Position numbers and translations under genes: made by a program
The notes under the pieces: model-generated
The model's input: only the letters and a program-made list of their open reading frames with translations
What the model was told of the DNA's origin: nothing
Databases searched by the model: none
In this document: piece by piece, positions 1-8,709 of the stretch
Position numbering within the stretch: position 1 is the first letter of the stretch
How the letters are laid out: each line of letters starts with the position of its first letter
DNA from: a virus
Length of the DNA: 64,000 nucleotides
Direction: 5' to 3' (one strand)
IMG/VR virus record: IMGVR_UViG_3300042691_043547
Location: 1-64,000 of that record

Positions 1-2
1 CG

Positions 3-263
3 GAACCCGTCAAGTCTGTTTCGACCAATCAGTTCAAGGACGACTTGTCTCTTGAAAAGAGCCACATAGCCACCGACAAGAAGCTGAACCGGAAGATGCG
101 TCCGGCAGCCCGCAGACCCCCGTCGCAAAACCAGAGGATGGTTGATGTGGTCTGTCCCAAGTGCAACAGGACACATCAGGTTGCTGCCGTCCAGGCGGCG
201 CTGCGACGCGAGATCGATTCCGGGGTGGTTTGCGCTGGCTGTCTGAAGAGGGGAAGGTCATGA
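3..263 (+). CDS. C-terminal part of a small zinc-knuckle protein (5' end outside window)
   Basis: The frame is open from the left edge, so the real start lies outside and 86 residues are visible. The visible part is basic and carries two Cys pairs, VVCPKC and VVCAGC, about 29 residues apart, which is the layout of a small zinc-binding knuckle. A TTG at 45 could start a 72-residue version, but no convincing Shine-Dalgarno precedes it. Its TGA overlaps the helicase start as ATGA (260-263), so it is co-translated with the replication genes. I do not recognise the family; a nucleic-acid-binding accessory role is inferred only from position and the Cys pairs. Confidence 0.6.
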   Translation, partial: EPVKSVSTNQFKDDLSLEKSHIATDKKLNRKMRPAARRPPSQNQRMVDVVCPKCNRTHQVAAVQAALRREIDSGVVCAGCLKRGRS

Positions 264-1711
264 ATCAGGATCCGGCAGCGGAGAGGGCCGTTCTGGCGGC
301 TCTTCTCAAGGGGGGCCACGAGGCCTGGGTGGATGTCTCCGATGTCCTTTCGGCAGACTGTTTCAGTTGCGGCACCAATGCCGTCTATTACCGTTGCCTA
401 GAGAAGGTTCTGGCAGAGCCAAACTCCAAGGCCGACATCCCCTCCATCGTGTCGGCGGCTGGCACTTTGGGATTTGCGGACACATTCAAATCCCAGGAAG
501 AGCAGAAGTACCTGCGGGCTTTGGCGGTCACTCCGGTTGAACCATCCAATTTACGCCGGTTGGCTGCACGCCTGGTGAAATTGCACAAGGCCAACGAGTT
601 CTCGGAAGTGATGAAGGAGTCAGCCCAGAAGCTGGCGAATATTTCCGGGGACGAGACGCTCGGGGAAATTCTGGGCATCGGCGAAGAGGCCGTCTTCAAT
701 TTCGTCGGCAATCTGGGCAACCAGTCGGAAAGCCTGGCGCACATCTCCAAGGATCTGGACGAGTACATCGACTATCTGGCGGCGAATCCGTCAGAGGTCA
801 TGGGAATCAGCTCGGGTCTTCCTCAGTATGACGCAGCCATTGGCGGGGGATTTCAGCGCGGGACAGTCAATGTGATCGGTGCCCGCCCCAAGACTGGCAA
901 GACCCAATTGGCAGACAACATCGCCCTGCATGTGGCTTCCAAGCTAAACATACCCGTGCTCAATCTGGATACGGAGATGTCGGCCAAGGAGCATTGGCAT
1001 CGCATGTTGGCGAACATGGCCAATGTCACTGTGGATGATGTGAAGAGCGGGAAGTTCGGCGCCGACGAGGTGAAGTCCAAGGCGGTCTACGAGGCCAAGG
1101 AGAAGCTCAAGAATATCCCCTACCATTACGCCTCCATCGCCGGTCAGCCGTTTGAGGAGACGGTCGGGTCGATGCGTCGGTGGCTGTATCGGCATGTCGG
1201 GTTTGATGAATCCGGCCAGACCAAGCCGGCACTCATCGTGTTTGACTACATCAAGTTGATGGACGATCGCAGCATCACCAAAAACATCTCGGAGTTTCAG
1301 GCGCTCGGTTTCCTGATGACCAACCTGCACAATTTTGCAGTGCGTTATCAGGTGCCCGTCTTGGCTTTCGTCCAGCTGAACCGGGACGGGATCAATGCTG
1401 AAGATACCAGCACGGCCAGCGGTTCCGACCGGATCATCTGGCTCTGCTCCAATTTCAGCATTTACAAGTGGAAATCGCAGGAGGAGATGGCCGAGGAGGG
1501 GGTTGGTCCGGACGGTGTCAGGTACAACCTGAAACTGATTCCGGTCGTTTCAAGGCACGGGAAGGGGTTGGATGGCGGGGATTACATCAACATTCAGGGG
1601 CAGTACGAATATGGCAGACTCAAGGAAGGACCGACGCGGAACGGACTACTCCGGAGCAGGCCCACGCGGTCAGGCTTCGACAATCCCCCCCAAGAGTCCG
1701 CAGAATTTTGA
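260..1711 (+). CDS. dnaB: DnaB-family replicative DNA helicase
   Basis: A 483-residue replicative helicase that would unwind the phage DNA fork as a ring. The N-terminal helical domain begins with the typical AERAVLAALL stretch. The RecA-like motor follows: Walker A GARPKTGKT at residues 207-215 and a Walker B strand ending LIVFDYIKL with Asp329. Length fits DnaB (about 450-480). The ATG at 260 overlaps the previous stop (ATGA); an open extension back to 161 lies inside the upstream gene and was rejected. It heads a run of replication genes and its 3' end overlaps the primase start. The C-terminal tail is rich in Arg and Ser and poorly conserved. Confidence 0.93.
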   Translation: MNQDPAAERAVLAALLKGGHEAWVDVSDVLSADCFSCGTNAVYYRCLEKVLAEPNSKADIPSIVSAAGTLGFADTFKSQEEQKYLRALAVTPVEPSNLRRLAARLVKLHKANEFSEVMKESAQKLANISGDETLGEILGIGEEAVFNFVGNLGNQSESLAHISKDLDEYIDYLAANPSEVMGISSGLPQYDAAIGGGFQRGTVNVIGARPKTGKTQLADNIALHVASKLNIPVLNLDTEMSAKEHWHRMLANMANVTVDDVKSGKFGADEVKSKAVYEAKEKLKNIPYHYASIAGQPFEETVGSMRRWLYRHVGFDESGQTKPALIVFDYIKLMDDRSITKNISEFQALGFLMTNLHNFAVRYQVPVLAFVQLNRDGINAEDTSTASGSDRIIWLCSNFSIYKWKSQEEMAEEGVGPDGVRYNLKLIPVVSRHGKGLDGGDYINIQGQYEYGRLKEGPTRNGLLRSRPTRSGFDNPPQESAEF

Positions 1712-2732
1712 GCGACTACGGAAAATAGCCGCCGCAGCCACACAGAAGATGGAGACTGTCCTTGACGCCCTTGGTCTTGAGTACAAGCCCGCCGAAAACT
1801 CTTTCTTCACATCCTGTCCCGTGCATGGTGGCGACAATCCGACCGGCTGTCGTGTCTACTACAACGCCTCAATGGGCTATTGGCAATGCTTCACCCGCGG
1901 GTGTGAAAAGGTTTTCCGGGACGACACTTTCGGGTTCGTCCGGGGCGCGCTTTCCCGCCAGCGTTACGGATGGGTGACCGAGGGTGACAAGGTAGCCACG
2001 GTTGTCGAGACCGAGAAGTTCTTGTCTGCCCTGTTGGCGATCACTCCAGGTGCTGACATTCCTCAGGTGGACAAAAGCCAGCGGGAATTTGTCACGGCCA
2101 CCCGCATCATGCAGGTTGAAAGCGGGCCGGTCGGCAAATGGGGGCGCGATCTGGTTCGATCCAGAATGGAAATCCCCAGCAAGTTTTTCCAGGGGCGCGG
2201 ATTTGGCCAGGAGGTCTTGAACCATTTTGACATCGGCGACACGAGACAGGGGCCTTTCGCTGGCCGGGCTGTCGTTCCCGTCTATGACTACACGGGTCGC
2301 ATGGCTGTCGGCTTTTCTGCCAGGGCTATCGGGGACATCCAGCCAAAATGGCGTCATTCCGAGGGATTTTCCCGCTCACGCGTTCTTTACAACCAGTTCA
2401 CCGCCTTTCGGGACGCCCGCCGCAACGGCACCATCATCCTGACCGAAGGCCCCTGTGATGTTTGGCGCCTTTGGGAAGCCGGTTATCACAATGCAGTAGC
2501 ACTGTTTGGTGTCGCCCTGAGCGACGCCCAGCAAGTCCTTCTGGAGTCTTCTGGCGCAAGTCGGGTGATTGTCTTCCTGGATGACGATGAGGCTGGCCAG
2601 ACTGCTTCACAGAAAATTGTCGGTCAGCTTTCCCGATCTTTTCGTGTGATTTCTGCCCGGGCTGGCAAGGGTCGCGACCCTGCCGATCTGTCTGTTGACG
2701 AAGTGAAAGAGATTTTAGGGAGACTCAAGTGA
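1572..2732 (+). CDS. dnaG: DnaG-type DNA primase (CHC2 zinc finger plus TOPRIM)
   Basis: Primase that would make RNA primers for the fork, next to its helicase partner. A zinc-binding set near the N terminus (Cys82, His85, Cys106, Cys111) fits a CHC2 finger. The TOPRIM part has the catalytic Glu at IILTEGPCDVW (Glu293) and the acidic strand VIVFLDDDEAG (Asp338-340). At 386 residues it is shorter than cellular DnaG and has no obvious C-terminal helicase-binding domain. The start is uncertain: ATG 1572 follows a GGAAGGGG sequence but overlaps the helicase by 140 bases; ATG 1611 and ATG 1749 are alternatives. The first 50 residues look unstructured. Confidence 0.88.
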   Translation: MAGITSTFRGSTNMADSRKDRRGTDYSGAGPRGQASTIPPKSPQNFERLRKIAAAATQKMETVLDALGLEYKPAENSFFTSCPVHGGDNPTGCRVYYNASMGYWQCFTRGCEKVFRDDTFGFVRGALSRQRYGWVTEGDKVATVVETEKFLSALLAITPGADIPQVDKSQREFVTATRIMQVESGPVGKWGRDLVRSRMEIPSKFFQGRGFGQEVLNHFDIGDTRQGPFAGRAVVPVYDYTGRMAVGFSARAIGDIQPKWRHSEGFSRSRVLYNQFTAFRDARRNGTIILTEGPCDVWRLWEAGYHNAVALFGVALSDAQQVLLESSGASRVIVFLDDDEAGQTASQKIVGQLSRSFRVISARAGKGRDPADLSVDEVKEILGRLK

Positions 2733-3349
2733 TGCTGATAGGAATCGCTGGGCGCAAAGGTGCCGGGAAAGACACGCTGGCCATGGATTTGGTGAGAAGT
2801 TCCTACCGCATTAACAGCTACTTCGGCGGCGGGAAGGTCTTTCATATGGCCGACACGCTCAAGGAAGTGTGCATCAAGTTGCTTGGCCTCCAGGCCGACT
2901 TGGTCTACGGCACCCAGCAGGACAAGGAACAACCCACCCACATGAAATGGGAGGATATGCCTACTTATCCGCTGATGCCAAATCCCAAACCATCTGGGTT
3001 CATGACGGTGCGGGAGGTGTTGCAATATTTCGGAACTGAAATCTGTCGCAAGATGTACTCAAAAGTTCATATCGATGCCACATTGAACGCAATCGCACAA
3101 TATGACGAAAAGTCCGAATCCAAAGGGATTTATGTCGTTGCCGATCTCCGTTTTCCAAATGAATGTCAAGCCATTAAAGAAGATGGAGGTATCGTCATAG
3201 GTTTAACCCGAGGCGAAAAAGGTGACAATCACACTAGCGAAAATGCTTTAGACGACTATTCTTTTGATGTGTTGATAGACAATATCGGCATGTCTCGTGA
3301 AGAACAACTTGAAGCTGCCATAAAATCCCTAAGAAGGAGCTACCGTTGA
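2732..3349 (+). CDS. Deoxynucleoside monophosphate kinase
   Basis: Predicted dNMP kinase, supplying dNDPs for phage DNA synthesis. The P-loop GRKGAGKDT sits at residues 7-15, and later segments such as VREVLQYFGTE and VADLRFPNE match the phage dNMP kinase/adenylate-kinase-like family (T4 gp1 type). The length of 205 residues is normal. ATG 2732 overlaps the primase stop (TGATG); a GTG directly before it at 2729 would add one residue. The last third becomes clearly more AT-rich than the neighbouring genes. It ends in an overlap with the nuclease gene. Confidence 0.82.
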   Translation: MLIGIAGRKGAGKDTLAMDLVRSSYRINSYFGGGKVFHMADTLKEVCIKLLGLQADLVYGTQQDKEQPTHMKWEDMPTYPLMPNPKPSGFMTVREVLQYFGTEICRKMYSKVHIDATLNAIAQYDEKSESKGIYVVADLRFPNECQAIKEDGGIVIGLTRGEKGDNHTSENALDDYSFDVLIDNIGMSREEQLEAAIKSLRRSYR

Positions 3350-4407
3350 TCGTCACTTTTTTGCGATCCAGCTCAGTTGGATCTTACGGGTGGTGTCCTC
3401 ATAAGTTCTTTATCACAAGCAACTTAGGCCATAAGGAACCATCCGGCAAAAAAGCTGAATCTGGAAATATAGTCCACAAAGCTTTGGAATTGTTGGCCCG
3501 AAAGAAACTGGCGCATCAAAACAAAGAACGGACTTTTTCCGACCCGGAAGTCGAGAAAGAGTTTGATACCGCCACTTTCACTCCAGAATTGGCGATTCAG
3601 GCCGGATGGGATCATTACACGAATCCAGAGCGAACCATCCACCCCTGGACCAAAGGTGATCGCAACAAATGCGAACAATGGACTTGGGATGTCTTGTTGT
3701 TCAATGATGGCATGTTTTCTCCGGTCAATCGTAATGTGGTCATGCCTGAGCAGTATTTTGAGATCACTCTGCCACACGATTGGGCCAAATACGAATATTC
3801 GTTGCCGGATGGCCGTCGCTACGAAGGTCAATTGATCTTGCGTGGGACGATGGATCTTGTCACCAGGGTCAGGCCTGGACTTATTGAGTACATCGATTGG
3901 AAGACAGGCAAGCGTCGATGCTGGGTAAAAGACAAAGTTAAAGAATACGAAGATATGTACGAAGATTTTCAGCTTCGTCTATATCATTATGCATTGTGCG
4001 AGCTTTATCCAGACGATGATATCTTAATGACGATCTTTTTTGTGCAGGACGGTGGTCCTTATTCTCTTTGCTTGCAACGATCCGATCTGCCCGACACCCT
4101 CCAGATGATCCGTCGTGAGTTTGAAAAGATCAAAAGGGACAATGCCCCCAGCCGCATTCTTGACCGCGACCCAAACAACTGGAAATGCAGTCGCCTCTGT
4201 TCTTTTTTTGATGACGAACATCCGGAATCCGGTCTTTCGACCTGTCAGCACTACAGGAACGAGATTGTTCAACTTGGCATCGACCGGGTTGTTGCCAAAT
4301 ACGCTCTGGGCGAACCCTGGGCTGGGTATGGGTCTGGTGGCGGTAGAACAGAAAGGGTTGACGAAACCGCCAATCAAGCCGTACTATCTTCGGGAGTTGT
4401 GTCGTGA
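3346..4407 (+). CDS. Cas4/RecB-like PD-(D/E)XK exonuclease with probable Fe-S cluster
   Basis: A 353-residue nuclease. An early Cys17 (YGWCPHKF), a His in GNIVHKAL, Asp170 in GTMDL, and the DWK core (Asp184, Lys186 in IDWKTGK) follow the RecB/Cas4 nuclease layout. Three more Cys near the C terminus (281, 285, 300), with Cys17, give the four ligands expected for the 4Fe-4S cluster of Cas4/AddB-type nucleases. Such phage proteins process DNA ends in recombination or replication; there is no CRISPR array here. The start is TTG 3346, seven bases after AAGGAG and overlapping the previous stop (TTGA). Exact substrate and polarity cannot be read from sequence. Confidence 0.8.
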   Translation: MIVTFLRSSSVGSYGWCPHKFFITSNLGHKEPSGKKAESGNIVHKALELLARKKLAHQNKERTFSDPEVEKEFDTATFTPELAIQAGWDHYTNPERTIHPWTKGDRNKCEQWTWDVLLFNDGMFSPVNRNVVMPEQYFEITLPHDWAKYEYSLPDGRRYEGQLILRGTMDLVTRVRPGLIEYIDWKTGKRRCWVKDKVKEYEDMYEDFQLRLYHYALCELYPDDDILMTIFFVQDGGPYSLCLQRSDLPDTLQMIRREFEKIKRDNAPSRILDRDPNNWKCSRLCSFFDDEHPESGLSTCQHYRNEIVQLGIDRVVAKYALGEPWAGYGSGGGRTERVDETANQAVLSSGVVS

Positions 4408-4904
4408 CTAACTGCCATTTGAAGATCGGGACTAAAACCACATTAAACGAAGCCGAACAAAGACTGGCTAAGTTTTTGGCAAAGTCCAGATACATGCAGA
4501 ACAGGAAGTCAAACACAAAAGACGGCAAGGTGGGGCCGCAGGATTGCGAGACAACTGATCTGGAAGGAATCGCTGCCGAGATCGCTTTCTGCAAGATGAC
4601 CAATGTTTATCCAGATTTGCAACTGGATGAACGCCCCGACTTTGACGCAACTCTTCCCTGTGGCACCACCGTGGATGTCAAGGCCACCCGCTATAGAAGC
4701 GGTCGCCTTTTGGCTGTCCCTGGCAAGGCCAACAAATCAGACGATCTTGACGCGTATTCGCTCATTGTGGGCGAGTTTCCCGGCCCCTATGAGTTTAGGG
4801 GCTTTATGAGAAGTGACGACCTCTTGCGGCAGGAGAGACTCACCAATTTGGGCCACGGCCCGACCTACGCCGCGGATCAGAAGGAGCTTGTTGAGCAACC
4901 ATGA
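4404..4904 (+). CDS. Putative PD-(D/E)XK-fold nuclease-like protein
   Basis: A 166-residue protein I cannot assign to a named family. It has an acidic helix LEGIAAEIAF, an Asp in RPDFDATL and a VDVKATRY strand, the order (E...D...DxK) of a restriction-endonuclease-like fold. The C-terminal half has no motif I recognise. The GTG start at 4404 overlaps the previous stop (GTGA) and the end overlaps the MazG gene (ATGA), so it is translated with two DNA-metabolism genes. An inactive or non-nuclease role remains possible. Confidence 0.5.
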   Translation: MTNCHLKIGTKTTLNEAEQRLAKFLAKSRYMQNRKSNTKDGKVGPQDCETTDLEGIAAEIAFCKMTNVYPDLQLDERPDFDATLPCGTTVDVKATRYRSGRLLAVPGKANKSDDLDAYSLIVGEFPGPYEFRGFMRSDDLLRQERLTNLGHGPTYAADQKELVEQP

Positions 4905-5227
4905 GTCTTGCCAATTATCAGGTGGATGCCCGCACGACCGCTATCTACCCACCCGAAGCGAAGGTGATCTATCCGGCTCTTGGTCTGGCCGGGGAGGCCG
5001 GTGAGGTCTGCAACAAAACCAAGAAGATTTTGCGCGACGACGGTGGAAGGATGACTGAGGAGAAGCGGACTCAACTGATCGACGAGTTGGGCGATGTCCT
5101 CTGGTATGTTGCCAACCTTGCCACCGATCTGGGAGTGACCCTTGACGAAGTGGCTAGGATCAATCTGGCCAAATTGAACAGTCGCAAAGAGCGTGGCACC
5201 ATCACGGGCAGCGGGGACAATCGGTGA
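4901..5227 (+). CDS. mazG: MazG-type nucleotide pyrophosphohydrolase
   Basis: A 108-residue single-domain MazG-like enzyme, expected to hydrolyse (d)NTPs to NMP and pyrophosphate. The metal-binding signature is present as GLAGEAGEV early and ELGDVLWYV later, with a connecting acidic helix. Phage homologues are thought to clean the nucleotide pool or act on alarmones; which applies here cannot be told. ATG 4901 overlaps the upstream stop and the 3' end overlaps the nucleotidase gene. Confidence 0.88.
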   Translation: MSLANYQVDARTTAIYPPEAKVIYPALGLAGEAGEVCNKTKKILRDDGGRMTEEKRTQLIDELGDVLWYVANLATDLGVTLDEVARINLAKLNSRKERGTITGSGDNR

Positions 5228-5805
5228 CCAAGCTGACCTGCTACCTTGATCTGGACGGGGTCCTGGCGGATTTTACCGCCGGGGCCATCTCCCTCCACAA
5301 GCTCCCGGTCACTCACAAGGATGTGGACTGTTGGGATTTTCACCACAAGTTAGGCTTCCAGGGCGACAACGAGAAGAAGTTTTGGGAGCCTATGGGTTTT
5401 GATTTCTGGGCCAACCTCCCCAAGACCAGAGAGCATGATGCCGTACTGTCGATCGTGGAAGAGGTTTTTGGTGACAAAGTAGTAATAGCTACTTCTCCAG
5501 CATCAACGCCAGGGTGTGTTGAGGGCAAGATTGCCTGGATCAACAAACATCTTCCGGCTTATTCGCGCAGGTTTGTTGTGGGCGCCTCCAAACACCTCAT
5601 GGCCAGTTACGGCAAAATCCTGATAGACGATTACGAAGTCAACACAAAACGCTTTTTTGAGCACGGTGGAACAGCTATTCTTTTCCCTAGGTTGTACAAC
5701 AGTCGTGGTCATCTGACTGTTGACGGTCATTTTGACAAGATGGACACCTTTCATATGTGGCTAAAGGATGCGGTGCGTTACCATAATTTTTTCGGGGATG
5801 CTTAG
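5224..5805 (+). CDS. 5'(3')-deoxyribonucleotidase-like HAD phosphatase
   Basis: A 193-residue HAD-superfamily hydrolase. The catalytic motif YLDLDGVLADF (Asp9 nucleophile, Asp11 acid/base) starts the protein; VIATSPAS gives the motif II Thr/Ser, and ILIDDYEVN near residue 138 supplies the acidic motif IV. The pattern matches NT5C-like deoxyribonucleotidases common in phages, which dephosphorylate dNMPs. The GTG start at 5224 overlaps the MazG stop. A spacer of about 40 bases separates it from the polymerase. Confidence 0.8.
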   Translation: MTKLTCYLDLDGVLADFTAGAISLHKLPVTHKDVDCWDFHHKLGFQGDNEKKFWEPMGFDFWANLPKTREHDAVLSIVEEVFGDKVVIATSPASTPGCVEGKIAWINKHLPAYSRRFVVGASKHLMASYGKILIDDYEVNTKRFFEHGGTAILFPRLYNSRGHLTVDGHFDKMDTFHMWLKDAVRYHNFFGDA

Positions 5806-5847
5806 GGGTAGGGGTTGGTTTTTGTCTTTCAGGGGTGGGGGTTGTCA

Positions 5848-7773
5848 ATGAGTTGGGTTCCGCTGCATTGTCATAGCATGTATAGCTTGCTTGATGGGCT
5901 TAGCAAGCCTGATGCTATTGCTAGCAGATGTGAGAAGTTGGGCTACAAGGCTTGTGCGATCACTGATCATGGCACGCTTTCTGGCGTCGCCGCTTTTTCC
6001 AAGGCTCTCCGCAAGAAAAACATCAAGCCGATTCTTGGATCGGAGTTTTACCTTTGCTCTGGACCCGCACACGACAAGCGTCCTGAGAATGGCTCTCTGT
6101 CGCATCTGTGCGTGCTGGCAAAGGGGGAGGAAGGATGGAAAAGGCTTGTGCAGGCCTCGAGCGACTCCAATGACCCCAACCATTTCTATCGTAAGCCTAG
6201 GCTGGATTTGGAGTTGCTGGCAAAACATGCGGATGGCAAGTTCATTGTTTTTTCTGGACATCCCGGTAGTGACCTCTGCAATGCGCTGTTTGAAAATCCG
6301 AAAGCTGCCTACGGCTGCCAGACATACGAGCAGGCTCGGGCCATGGTGCCATCAGACTGGGAAAAAAGACTGCTTACAGTTACAAACCGTTACAAAAATC
6401 TTTTTGGGGACGAAAATTTTTGGATTGAGATACAAGCGGTTGACCAGGACAACCTTCCAGCTGCTGCGGTGACGGTGAAGGCGTTGCGTCATTTTGCCAA
6501 AAAGCACAACATCAAGACGCTGGCTACTCCAGACGCACATTATCCAGCTAGCGAAGATGCCGCAGACCAGAGGGTTTTGCTTTGTTCTGCTATGCAAACA
6601 ACTTTGCCAACGATACATTCAGCATTAGCTAAGCAAGAAGATGTTTCTCTTGGTGGTTTTTTTAGGTCTAATCGTTATCACATTCCAGATTTTGATGAAG
6701 TCAAAGGCCTGCATCTCGGCCCTGAGATTGAGGCCTCTCTAGAAATCAGCGAAATCTGCGGGGATTACGACATCCTTTCCAAACCACAACTGCCTGAGTT
6801 TGCCTGCCCCAATGGCATGGGGGCTGATGATTATGTCCGCCAACTTTGTCGTGAAGGTTGGAAAAAGAAGCTGAAACATGCTATCCAGGGCAGTCCTGAC
6901 TACACAACCTATGGTGATCGCATCAAGAAGGAGCTTGGCGTCATCACCGAGGCGGGCCTGTCAGCCTACTTCCTGATCGTGTCCGAGTATTGCGATTGGG
7001 CCAGGAGCCAGGGTTGGCTGGTTGGCAAGGGGCGCGGTTCGGGCGCAGGATGCCTTGTCAGCTACCTGCTCGGAATCACCAATGTCGATCCGGTCAAATA
7101 CAATCTGCTGTTTGAGCGTTTCTACAATGCGGGCCGCAACCAGCCTGGGCGGGTGTCGTTGCCAGACATCGATTGCGATTTTCCCATCTCGCACCGCGAT
7201 GAAGTTGTACAACATATGCGGGATCGTTACGGCGAAGACCGCGTTGCCCAAATGGTCACATTTTCAAGATTGCAGGGGCGTGCAGCGATCAAGGATGTTT
7301 TACGCGCCCATGAAAAAGGCACTTTTGATGAAATCAACAAAATTACCGAGCATATTCCTGACGAGGCCGCTATCTCCGACGAACTCCAGGAAATGCGCGA
7401 GGAGACCGGCGAAGCCTCCATCTTGATGTGGGCGCTGGAAAACAATGCCAAGGAGCTTTCGCCCTGGTGCCGGGTCAACGACAGCGGCCAATTGGAAGGA
7501 CCGCTGGCCGTAGAGTTTGCCCAAGCTATCCGTCTTGAAGGAACCAAGCGAAACCAATCAAAACATGCCGCAGGTGTGGTCATTGCGCCTAGATCGTTGG
7601 CCGACTGCTGCCCTATGGTATTTGACAAGTCTACAAACCGTCGCATTTGCGGTGTGGAAATGTCTGACTTGGAAGCCATGGGTTTCGTCAAGTTTGACAT
7701 TTTGGGGGTTGCGGCTCTCGACAAGATGCAAGGGGCCATTTCTTTGTTGAAGGGGGGATCTGTCCGTGTTTGA
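5848..7773 (+). CDS. dnaE: DNA polymerase III alpha, N-terminal part: PHP domain and catalytic palm (split DnaE)
   Basis: A 641-residue N-terminal piece of a C-family replicative polymerase. It begins with a PHP domain (His7 and His9 in LHCHS, ITDHG, GSEFY, PDAHY), then the palm with GRGSGAGCLVSYLLG, the catalytic PDIDCDF (Asp440, Asp442) and the third Asp (Asp617) in VKFDILG. About 20 residues later it stops, just where DnaE would continue into the fingers; that remainder is a separate gene at 8709. ATG 5848 follows an AGGGGTGGGG sequence. The split is a true stop with a new gene starting over it, not an obvious sequencing frameshift, because two further genes lie between the halves. Confidence 0.9.
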   Translation: MSWVPLHCHSMYSLLDGLSKPDAIASRCEKLGYKACAITDHGTLSGVAAFSKALRKKNIKPILGSEFYLCSGPAHDKRPENGSLSHLCVLAKGEEGWKRLVQASSDSNDPNHFYRKPRLDLELLAKHADGKFIVFSGHPGSDLCNALFENPKAAYGCQTYEQARAMVPSDWEKRLLTVTNRYKNLFGDENFWIEIQAVDQDNLPAAAVTVKALRHFAKKHNIKTLATPDAHYPASEDAADQRVLLCSAMQTTLPTIHSALAKQEDVSLGGFFRSNRYHIPDFDEVKGLHLGPEIEASLEISEICGDYDILSKPQLPEFACPNGMGADDYVRQLCREGWKKKLKHAIQGSPDYTTYGDRIKKELGVITEAGLSAYFLIVSEYCDWARSQGWLVGKGRGSGAGCLVSYLLGITNVDPVKYNLLFERFYNAGRNQPGRVSLPDIDCDFPISHRDEVVQHMRDRYGEDRVAQMVTFSRLQGRAAIKDVLRAHEKGTFDEINKITEHIPDEAAISDELQEMREETGEASILMWALENNAKELSPWCRVNDSGQLEGPLAVEFAQAIRLEGTKRNQSKHAAGVVIAPRSLADCCPMVFDKSTNRRICGVEMSDLEAMGFVKFDILGVAALDKMQGAISLLKGGSVRV

Positions 7774-8056
7774 TGAAGAATCAGAAGAAGCTGGACTTTC
7801 CAAGCGTATGGTTGCGCACAACCTGGCCCTGCTTGATGCTCTTGCCGAGGCTTCTGAAGCCAAGAAGCGCATGGCTGAAGAGATGGGGAATGTCATCAAG
7901 GCGATCCTGATCAAATTCGGGGGCGAGATCACTTTGGATGGCACCTTCATCGCCGCTGCCGAATCGCCGACCTGCACTTTGAATCACGAGATTCTGTCCA
8001 ACGGCGAAGCCCTGCGTTTTTGGGTTGAGGAAGTTGAAGAGGGGGACGACGAATGA
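7766..8056 (+). CDS. Unknown small acidic protein inside the split polymerase locus
   Basis: A 96-residue acidic, mostly helical protein with no motif I recognise. The GTG start at 7766 overlaps the end of the polymerase N-part by 8 bases, and its 3' end overlaps the exonuclease start (ATGA), so all four genes of the locus are likely co-translated. The middle (EAKKRMAEEMG) looks like an amphipathic helix; the C terminus ends VEEVEEGDDE. Its conserved-looking place between polymerase parts suggests a polymerase accessory or bridging role, but that is inference only. Confidence 0.65.
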   Translation: MFDEESEEAGLSKRMVAHNLALLDALAEASEAKKRMAEEMGNVIKAILIKFGGEITLDGTFIAAAESPTCTLNHEILSNGEALRFWVEEVEEGDDE

Positions 8057-8709
8057 CCAACAACATCATCATCTGTTTTGATTTTGAGACCGGCGGTTTG
8101 GACATCAAAACCACCGAGCCGATTGAGATTGCTGCGGTCGCCATCAACCCCAGGACGCTGTCGGTGGTGCCGGATGGCACCTTCTACAGCCTGTGCAAGC
8201 CGACCGATTTCTCTCTGCTGCAAGACCAGGCGTTGGCCGTCAACGGCAAAACGCGTGATCAGTTGAAGGCGGCTCCCGAACAGGAAGCGGTCTGGCGTTC
8301 ATTCTGCTCGTTCATCAAGCGTTTCAACCCGAAGGGAAACAGTTTCACGACGGCCCCCATAGCCGCCGGAAAGAATATCCGCGCCTTTGATTTGCCGATC
8401 TTCAGTCGCCTTTGCGCCAAGTACGGCTTTGCCGACAAGAACGGGGATCAAAACCTGTTCCATCGTCGGAAGGTCTATGACCTAGAGGATTTGCTTGAGT
8501 TCTGGTTTCACGACTCCGAGGAGTTGCCGGATCGCAAGATGGATACCTTGCGCAGGTATTTTGGATTGAGCCGGGACGGGGCGCACTCGGCCATGATTGA
8601 CACGAAACAGACAGCGGAGTTGATAGTGCGTTTCCTGAAGGTTCATCGCTATTACGCCGCCAAAATCCCGTTCCGCGGTGCGTGCGCCAAAAACTCGGTG
8701 ATCATCTGA
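8053..8709 (+). CDS. DnaQ-like 3'-5' exonuclease (DEDDh family)
   Basis: A 218-residue exonuclease, probably the proofreading partner of the split polymerase. Exo I is FDFETGG (Asp10, Glu12), Exo II is GKNIRAFDLPIF, and Exo III has the His-x4-Asp of the DEDDh class (His178, Asp183 in HSAMID). This matches the epsilon subunit of DNA polymerase III. It lies between the two polymerase genes, overlapping the unknown gene upstream and the polymerase C-part downstream (TGATG). Proofreading as the role is an inference from the family and position. Confidence 0.87.
   Translation: MTNNIIICFDFETGGLDIKTTEPIEIAAVAINPRTLSVVPDGTFYSLCKPTDFSLLQDQALAVNGKTRDQLKAAPEQEAVWRSFCSFIKRFNPKGNSFTTAPIAAGKNIRAFDLPIFSRLCAKYGFADKNGDQNLFHRRKVYDLEDLLEFWFHDSEELPDRKMDTLRRYFGLSRDGAHSAMIDTKQTAELIVRFLKVHRYYAAKIPFRGACAKNSVII

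Noticed and set aside
3346-4407. A CRISPR-Cas locus, suggested by the Cas4-like nuclease
   Set aside because: No repeat-spacer array and no Cas1, Cas2 or effector genes are visible; phage Cas4-like nucleases are common alone.
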